From contig JAHRBC010000001.1 of NCBI GenBank assembly GCA_022702545.1, positions 9,424,001 to 9,488,000 on the forward strand: 64,000 bases of DNA. Reading direction: 5' to 3'. A program made the translations under genes and the position numbers. Position 1 is the first letter of the stretch. The number at the start of each line of letters is the position of its first letter. The DNA comes from Phycomyces nitens (Eukaryota; Mucoromycota; Mucoromycetes; Mucorales; Phycomycetaceae). The notes beneath the pieces are model-generated. The model was not told where the DNA came from and made no database searches. It saw only the letters and a list, made by a program, of their open reading frames with translations. Below, in pieces: positions 56,535-64,000 of the stretch.

Positions 56535-58139
56535 CACTACGGCTAAGAAATCGGCAGTTATCTACCGTTTTGGTCACATAACTACCGTTTTTTTGGTGGG
56601 GCAAAACGGTGGATATGACCCTGTGTAAGGCGAATTTGGTAGTAGCTACCGTTTTTTGCTAATAAAAAAACGGCAGATAACTACCGTTTTGGTAACATAA
56701 CTACCGTTTTTTTTATCCAACCAAAAATGCTTCCATTATACACTATAACCTCTCTTTTATAGTACTCTATTTGATAATGGGTTCTGCTATTCTTTTACGA
56801 CCATTCTTTTGAAAGAATGGTTTATTCTTTATTATAGAATGTCTTGATTTAATTCATACCGTATTTTGCGCACAATTATTATAGAAAAATACTTAAAACT
56901 AATGCTATTTAATATTATAAAACATATATAGTACAAACCTTTGTTATAAGCTATACACGCATGATAATACTACGTTGATATACATTAGATGATCCTTAAC
57001 ATTCATTAATTGCTAAAAATTCATTGTAGTCAGAAAAATAAACAATTATATAAACCTAGTACATTATTTTGTACTGCTTACAAGTATATATTATGCTTGT
57101 CAATTACTATACCATGCCTCTTGTATTGAATGATTATACTGAAAGGGATCTCCAGATATAAACACTATATGTAATAGGAGGTGAATAGGATATGCGCGGT
57201 AAAATTAGTTGAAGAAGAATATAATTATTAGACAATCATCTTACCATAGAAAATCAACTTTGGCATATTCAAATCATATGATTCAAGACTGATTCGAATC
57301 TCATTGTAGCAAACAGAGTAATCAGCTCATTAGAAAAGAAAAGTGTATATCTTACAGAGATTTCCAAGTGTAAAAAGGACAAACCGTATTGTAATATAGC
57401 CGTAAAAAGTTTTCGCTCTTTTGTTTCTGGGGGAAAAAAGAGCGAGCTGCATTTCATTCCTAAATCAAAGGTAATCGAGCTAAAGATGGTTCAATCGGGA
57501 TGTCAATCAGGTGTTTATAACCGTGCTGATCTTACATGAAGGAGGCTCATTTGATTTTATTTCAAAGAGTCAATACAAAGACAAGACAAGAGAAGCAAAA
57601 AAAAAAAAGAAAAAAAAAAGCACACTAAGCATATGCTAAAAAATGCAACGGGGCCAATAAGAGTCGGCTAAACAAAAAATCTTAAACCCTTGTTCTCTTT
57701 CTCTTTCGTACTGGCTCAACACTTGGCCTTGGTGGTGTAGAGCTATATCAAACAGTAGAAATATTATGTTAGCATTGGATTAGCAACAGATGAGCAACAA
57801 CAAAAACAACTTACAGCTCATCTGCCATGATCGGTGATTCAGCGCCATTGTCAGTCTGACCTGCCTCATCTGATATAGAAGAAGTGCTTGCTCCGTCCTG
57901 TTATAGCATAATAAAAATATCGTGTTAATTATAAATTATTCAAACGGTTGTTAATTAATAAACTTGCCTGGCTGTTGTCTACCATTCTTCTCTTGTGAGT
58001 TTGGCTGTCGCTTTTGAAGGTGTCACGAAGAAGATTCTTCGCACACCACATTCTTTTGCACTTAAAGATGTCAAGGCCACTGTCCTTGGCAAGTTTTTCC
58101 AGATGCATCATATAATATTCCCTTTGATGCTCTGGAATA
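56535..58139. mobile_element. Second-family CACTA element, left part, truncated by insertion
   Basis: It begins CACTACGGCTAAGAAATCGG and for about 1.2 kb is the near-identical inverse of the right part of X (13490-14738). It includes the CGGTAG repeat block (56535-56720) and a 22 bp class word containing GGGTCATATCCACCG in reverse. It then carries an accessory-gene end. At 58140 it is cut by a CACTGC terminus, so its other end is not visible. Non-coding between 56720 and 57680. Confidence 0.82.
57682..58139 (-). pseudogene. Second-family accessory protein, C-terminal part
   Basis: The minus strand is open from the truncation point: HQREYYMMHLEKLAKDSGLD, then CKRMWCAKNLLRDTFKSDSQ, ending ...MVDNSQ at about 57967 before a GCAAGT donor. 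The next exon encodes an acidic Ser-rich segment (DGASTSSISDEAGQTDNG). After a GTAAGT intron comes the last exon STPPRPSVEPVRKRKRTRV-stop. The RKRKR tail looks like a nuclear localisation signal. The 5' part was lost to the insertion at 58140. The parallel copy in Y is more decayed. I do not recognise the family; it is distinct from the E-type accessory proteins. Confidence 0.6.
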
Positions 58140-59054
58140 CACTGCAAAAATACCCCCGATTCCCATATGTGATAGTATGTAAAATTCCGAGTGAAATAAA
58201 AAACAAATTCTAGAATTAAATTGAAATGTTATCTTGCATATATAAAAAACAACACATATAAGATAATGAAGTAATTCGGTGGATATAAAGCTCTGCTTTT
58301 GGACGTGTAGGCTTGTTAAACTCAAGAGTGTACAGAACTATAACTGAAAGTGTTATCTTATTTCTTTTTAGTCAAACGTTACATGAATTATTTTTTCAAT
58401 ATCAATAAAAAAATCTATTTTTTAATAGATCAAGATGCAAACTTTTTGACTATTTTCTGCAAACTATTCACTTATTTTCTAAAGGACGTATATTTATTGG
58501 TTGTTTAATCCGTTTGACACTTTAAACACTTTCAATTGGGGGTTTATTTTATACTTCTTTATAAATAGGCCATGGAAAATAGTTTACGAATAGATTTTTA
58601 TTGATAAAATATTTTTCTTATAATATACAGCCTAGTAATTTGGTCTAGATTCATGGCTATAGCTATATTGATACTAATTTTTTTTTACCTTTTGAAACAC
58701 GGGTAGAGAGAATGACTGATTCATTGACTATCATCTTGAATAACTGGAAAAGTAGTTGCTCAAACAGATTAGACAACTAAGACTTTGAGACCGAATTTTC
58801 AGGTATACCAAACAGTATCTCAAGATAGATAATGATATAACAATCAAAAAAGATGTACGCGTAATAGAAAAGATATCTATATTTTTCTGTTAGAAAAGCA
58901 ATAGGAATGACTGATTACTTACCAAGACAAACTGGTTTGTTGGATATTCCATGTCTTTGTTAAAACGCGGCAATTTTCTTTGATAAAAAGGCTGATAGTA
59001 AAGACAGAATATATTAGTATTAATAGTGATAAAATATTCGAACATACCAAGTAC
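58140..59054. mobile_element. E4-like terminal fragment, interrupted by E6
   Basis: It begins CACTGCAAAAATACCCCCGA and is nearly identical to the reverse complement of 39044-39958 of E4. It ends exactly where E6 starts, inside exon 3 of the third gene (sequence ...CCAAGTAC). It therefore represents an E4-subfamily copy inserted in the second-family element and later hit by E6. The remaining part should lie beyond the right window edge. It contains exon 4 and the end of exon 3 of the small secreted-type gene on the minus strand. Confidence 0.85.
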
Positions 59055-59639
59055 CACTACAAAAATTAAGTGGTTTCATTTATAGCAAACTACTATATTA
59101 TCTTACCATTAGTAGACTGAAGTTAAACATAATAAACTTTTTTATTTTTGACGGCGATTATAATATTCAATATGTTCTATTGGATAGAATAATAAAGTAG
59201 AGTCTTTTAGGCATGATATTCGTTTGTAATTCATTTATACTCCTTGTAACTATGTCGCAGAATCAATTAGAATAGTGATTTTTATAAGCAAACAAGATTT
59301 TTTACAAGATAGCATCTAGTTTATTATTGTAAAACCCCTTTTGAAATAATTAATAGCTTAAAGAGTATATATTTCTCTTTTCGATTTATTATAAGTGATG
59401 TCAGTTCTGTAAGAGAGATATAATGACGTATATTATAAAAGGCATATAAACAAACACATGTTCACAATCCTGTAACCAGGAATGAGACAACTATTTCTGC
59501 TTATAGACAAATCCCAGTTTTGGGTGTCAATGCTAGCTATGTCATTTTGGCAGTTGATATTCTAAAAATGATATATATTAAAATATGTTCCTGAGCCATT
59601 TGCCTTTCTTGTCAATTAAAAAGACTATTAAAAATCAAT

Positions 59640-62600
59640 ATGTCCAGCTACTCAAACAATCAAGTCGAATGCAAGTGTGCTATCTGCTCTTTTAATAGCA
59701 GAGGCTTTGTCATGGTATCAACTCAAACATACCAAAGACATATCACCAATGATATTGTAAGAAGCTTTCAAGCTAGAAGTTCTTGTAAGTATATGCCGTA
59801 AATTATTATTTTTTGTCATAATTAACCGTTTTCTTTAAAATATATAATCGTATTCTAAAGCTTCTCTGATGGTGAATGAGAATGACATGGAGATTGACAT
59901 TGAAGTCAATGATGCCGAAGAGAATGTTGAATGTAAGTATATAATTTTATTTATACAATATAATAAATTGTAATGACTTGCAAGGATATTCTTTATGTAA
60001 CAGAATACGAATACTTACCTTTTGCTCTTGCTACATTATTATTTTTAGTTGAAAGTGAAGATGCCGATGACAATGAGTTGAATGGTTCGAACGATTCTGA
60101 AGATGAGGTTGAAGAACTTGAAGGTTAGTACAAAATAAATAAGCATATATCATATATTAATACGAAAACCAAACAGAGCAATTTGAGACGTCTATGCCTG
60201 CAGACCCTCTTCATGCCTTTGTTGCTGCCTTTGCTGCTTTCTTCATCTCGAAATATGTCGTCAATTCGGGTGGTTCGATCTTGATCAAGTTTCTGAACGA
60301 GGTCCTGTCTCACTTTGGCCAATCATTCCGCCTTCCATCTAGCTTGAGCGGCCTCAACTCAATGGCTGGCATGACAGCTTTATCCAAGAGTATCCAGCGT
60401 TTTGTGGCATGCGGCGATTGTCACAAGACATACTTGGAGTCTGAAGGTGTTCCCCAATGCTGCGATTTCGAAAGGCTCTCTGGAAATACTTGTGGAAGCC
60501 AGCTCTTCCAGGCTCCTCCAAAAACACGTCCTTGCCTAACAAGGTATACATGTACAGCCCAATCATCAGTGCATTGTCAGTCCTCTTTCGCCGCCCTGGA
60601 TTCGAGGAATCCATCAACCATTGGAGAGCAAGACACCAAGTTCCTGGAATGATGTTCGACATCTATGATGGTGCCAAGTGGAGTGAGTTGAAAGATGGCA
60701 ATGATAGGCAATTCGTGGATCATGAGCGATCTCTCATGCTCACTATGAACATCGATTGGTTCCAGCCTTTCGATGGGGTTACATACTCTTGCGGAGCCAT
60801 CTATCTCTCTGTCAACAATTTGCCAAGGGCCGAACGTTACAAGAAGGAAAATGTTCTCCTTGTCGGTCTAATGCCTGGACCAAAGGAAGCCAAGACAAGC
60901 GAGATCAACCACTACCTCCGTCCCCTTGTTGCCGAGCTCAAGTCCTTGTATGTGGGTGTGGTGATGCCAACGGCGCAGTGTCCTTCTGGTGCCTTGGTTC
61001 GTGCCGCCCTTCTTCTTGTCGCCTGTGACATCCCTGCCGCCAGGAAAACATGTGGATTCACGTCCCATGCAAGTACTAATGCATGTCACAAGTGCAACCG
61101 CCAGTTCTCTCGCCTCCCAGGCAATGGTGGTGTTGACTATTCTGGGTTTGTCTTCTCCGAGTGGGTGGCTCGCACTGATCAAGAGAATCACCGTGATGCT
61201 GTGGCCTGGAAGAACGCGTCCAGTGAGGTAGAAAGAAAGAGGATGGAAAAGGAGAATGGAGTCCGCTGGTCGGAACTCCACAATCTTGAGTACTTTAATG
61301 CAGTGGAATGCACTATAATAGATCCAATGCATAACCTCTTTCTGGGAACCGCCAAAAGAATGATGGAGAAGTGGAGATCGACTGGTTTGATCACAAACAG
61401 AGACCTGGCCGCCATGCAAAAGGATTCTGAGAAGATGGTCCTCCCTCCTGATTACACACCATTGAGAAAGAAGATTGGCAAGGATTTTCCATTCATGAAG
61501 GCAGATGAATGGAAGTCCTGGTGCTTGGTGTACTCTCCTGTTCTCCTGCGCGGCCGTTTGCCCAATGTCCACCTTGGCAACTGGATATCGTTTGTCAATG
61601 CCTGTCAGTACCTTGTTAAGCCAAGCATTTCCATGGCCGAGCTGGAGGAAGTGCATAGCTCTCTTGAGGCATTTTGCAGACAGTGCCAAGTATTGTATGA
61701 TGCCCAATTGATTTCGCCAAACATGCACCTCCATTTGCATCTTCAAGACACCGTCAGCAATTTTGGACCGGTTTATGGATACTGGCTCTTCAGCTTTGAG
61801 AGATTCAACGGCATTCTCAAGAATTTCTTGACAAACCAGAGAGATGGCTTTGAGGCCACATATATGAAGAGGTACCATCAAGACGCGTACAAAGGAGACC
61901 TCCTGCGTATACTTGCACCAGTTCTTGTGCCTTCACATGCCAACATCCTTGCTGAGCTCACTGCCATCACTGCCACCACTGCCACCACCATTTCCACCTT
62001 GCCATTTGATCTGAACGCATTTCTTGCTGCTGCAGAGACAGACTTTGACATTGTGAAGGGCAACGAGCCATTGCCACCATCTGCGCTTCCTTTGTCTTTG
62101 AAGGAAGAGGTATCGATGAAGGAGAGCGAGTACCAGTACCTTTTGGAGTACTATCGTGAGGTGTATGACAATGAGCAACTTGTTCATTATCGCCAGGCCA
62201 GTCCCTCACAAACCATTGTCAACAACCGCATCCAAAAATTCCCATCGATCAATCTTCTTGGCCAGGTGTATAAAGGGAGTAATGGAACCCTGCAACGTGG
62301 TTCATTCATCCAGGCACTGTTCAAGACAAGCAATGATCAGTATACAAATGCATACACCGGCCAGATTCAGTACCTCTTTGTGAATACTGCCACAAACTCA
62401 TTTGCTGGTCAATCGAGTCGGCATGTGTTTGCATATGTACATTGGTATAGAGAGGCTAATCTGCAACCCAGGAGTGATGAGGGCGTGGAGGTGAATGAGC
62501 TGGAGTTTGAACCGAGTAGTCTTCAAAATATTCTTCCTGTACATAGGATTTTGTTGTCTGTAGCTATAGGTGAACACATAGGTGATGGAGGTCGAGTGAT

Positions 62601-62640
62601 GATGTGTGTTGTTCCCTTGTTACGTAAGATCTATATATAA
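59640..62640 (+). pseudogene. E6 tnp2-like transposase with one frameshift
   Basis: Exons are 59640-59784, 59861-59932, 60049-60123 and 60177-62640, phase 1 junctions. Exon 1 has CKCAIC...YQRH; exons 2-3 are acidic. Exon 4 starts in frame with MPADPLHAFVAAFAAFFISK. It then changes frame between about 60457 and 60540: the first frame ends shortly after QLFQ, and the second carries SLPNKVYMYSPIISALSVLF onward. The rest is open, with NIDWFQPFDG, GLMPGPKEAK, IDPMHNLFLG and GPVYGYWLFSFERFNG. A single small indel makes this copy inactive; the reading frame is otherwise complete. Confidence 0.88.
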
Positions 62641-62831
62641 TATTCCAAAATAAAATAACGTCAATAAAGACTTACAATTAAATATCATTAAATATTTCTA
62701 TATTATTTAATGTATATTTCACATATAGTATAACTTTGATTATTTTATATATTTGCCTGTAATGCATCCATCAAAAAGTGCATACGTATACAAGAAGCTA
62801 TTAAATTCTTAGTTAAAATTTTTTTATTTAT

Positions 62832-63996
62832 TTATTCAGTAGAAATACACCACTCTGGTAACGTGACTGACATATGCTGAGAGACACTCATTTCCTTTAC
62901 AAAACGAACACGCTTCAATAAGCTGTTGGATTTCTTTTGCAACCTTTTGACAGAAAATTTGTCAACCACATTGATAAACTCTTGGAGCTATTTTTTAAAC
63001 AAATGTTAGTTAGTGAACTTAAAGCTAATATAAATTTTAGTTATATAGTACATTACCTTATCACTTCTCCAACTGGGACGGTGTGCCCAAACTTCATTCT
63101 CAGTGTCAGATTCATCGTCAGACATCACCTCTAATACAAGAACATTGCTGCAATCCAAGCCTCGCATCAATCTTGTAATCTCCTTGGTGTATTTCTGATA
63201 CGTAACAGTGCGACGTTTGAGAAGCTAGACATAAATACTATATTAGAATATATAATAAAACATTAGCCTATTTATTTTTATTCTTACAGAGATCTTTCGA
63301 TTGCGTCTTCGTGATGTTCTTTGCCGAGCTACAATCTTATCAGGTGATGTTTTGTAATGTCGAACCTGGTTCCTGTAGTGATTCTTCACTATTCTTGCAA
63401 TATCATTTGTTGAAACACCAATTGCACTTTGCTGTTGTCGCAAGTACGAAATCACGGCCATTGCAAGGGCTTGGTTATAGCCTTCCTTGAAGGTGCCATT
63501 GGTTGACCATCCTGGCTTCTCATTGTTCTCGGCAACTTTTAATGGATCTGTGTCCGTGAGGTTTGGGTTCTTCATGTATTTATTGAGTGCATGCTAATAT
63601 ATGTCTGTTAGATATATTGGTAATTATATTTACTATCATTGATTTACTTACAGAGATGCCGACGTGCCGTTTTCCAGGAGTATACCCTTCCTCCATCAAA
63701 GACGAAAAGCTTGCTTTTATCGCAGAATCTGCCTCAGAAATTCCATTCTCGGTGGACTTGCTGAGCTTGTCCTGGGCAGCCATGATCTCTTTGATCATTT
63801 TCTTGAGATAAATATTAATCTCGTTGGTGAGATTAATACCATTTTCTACACCACTCATTCTCTTTGACATCTCAGCCATTTCTTTTGCCAGTGTTACAAA
63901 GTTTCCATTGTTGGCAGTCAACAGAGCAAGCATTCTCTCAGTCGCATCCATATCTTGAGGAATGCTTGGTGCCGTGACTGTAGTGGTGTCTGACAT
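62832..63996 (-). CDS. E6 accessory protein, 324 aa, intact
   Basis: Exons are 63996-63652, 63593-63288 (306 nt), 63224-63057 and 62987-62832, phase 0 and open. Exon 1 has a long amphipathic stretch (FVTLAKEMAEMSKRMSGVEN) likely to form a coiled coil. Exon 2 has KPGWSTNGTFKEGYNQALAM, STNDIARIVKNHYRNQVRHY and a basic RTSRRRNRK tail; the first half is closest to E1. Exon 3 has MSDDESDTEN and ends PSWRSDK (Lys instead of Glu). Exon 4 ends LPEWCISTE. It is convergent with the transposase, stops 191 bp apart. A DNA-binding partner of the transposase is inferred. Confidence 0.82.
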
Positions 63997-64000
63997 TTGT

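Larger units (their letters stand above)
59055..64000 (+). mobile_element. E6: CACTA-type DNA transposon, left and middle part
   Basis: It starts CACTACAAAAATTAAGTGG, preceded by TAC (59052-59054). The distance from end to transposase ATG is 585 bp, close to the 578 bp of E1, and the proteins are also closest to those of E1. It contains a transposase (+) and an accessory gene (-). By analogy the third gene and the right end, followed by TAC, lie just outside the window. The leader 59055-59639 and the gap 62641-62831 hold no gene. Confidence 0.82.

Noticed and set aside
60868..61881. 337 aa ORF antisense to the E6 transposase
   Set aside because: Antisense shadow of a conserved coding region; corresponding ORFs in E1, E3 and E5 are fragmented.

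Overview
This window looks like transposon-packed chromosomal DNA of a filamentous fungus, probably early-diverging (Mucoromycota-like). That placement is inferred from AT-rich intergenic DNA, short GTAAGT...TAG introns and the mobile-element families present; no marker gene fixes the species. The only host gene I can support is one tRNA-Thr(UGU) at 55662-55734. Nearly everything else is mobile DNA, much of it nested.

Main player: a family of CACTA (En/Spm, tnp2-type) DNA transposons, about 6.2-7.6 kb each once nested insertions are removed. They have CACTG-type terminal inverted repeats and 3-bp target duplications. Five have both ends here: E1 1587-8146, E2 10872-22175, E3 32225-44887, E4 33793-39958 (inside E3) and E5 45601-51879. 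E6 (from 59055) runs off the right edge. All share one plan: (i) a four-exon tnp2-like transposase of about 940-960 aa; (ii) a convergent four-exon accessory gene of about 305-353 codons whose exon 2 is exactly 306 nt in all six copies; (iii) in E1-E5, a third gene divergent from the accessory gene, made of micro-exons, that in E1, E2 and E4 starts with a hydrophobic signal-peptide-like exon. In E2 the third gene contains a tandem array of about 235 bp units, each carrying two micro-exons with their splice sites. A transposase plus accessory pair resembles the plant TnpD/TnpA system; the third gene is, as far as I know, not a described CACTA component.

A second CACTA family has CACTAYGGC ends and subterminal CGGTAG repeats. 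It is represented by relics at 11020-14738 (inside E2), 25937-27699, 27700-31351 and 56535-58139. Two non-LTR retrotransposons with ORF1, endonuclease and reverse transcriptase are present. L1 (9015-25918, + strand) is split by E2. L2 (about 31352-55500, - strand) is split by E5 and E3. A third LINE fragment (1-1586) lies at the left edge. A truncated Harbinger transposase exon (8218-8717) and a 772 bp inverted-repeat element (55748-56519) complete the set.

Insertion order can be read directly. Removing E2 and one AGA duplication restores the L1 ORF2 frame. Removing E4 and one CAA duplication restores the E3 transposase frame. Removing E5 and one ATA duplication restores the L2 ORF2 frame. 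E1 and E4 encode uninterrupted transposases; E2, E3, L2 and the second-family relics carry nonsense mutations.
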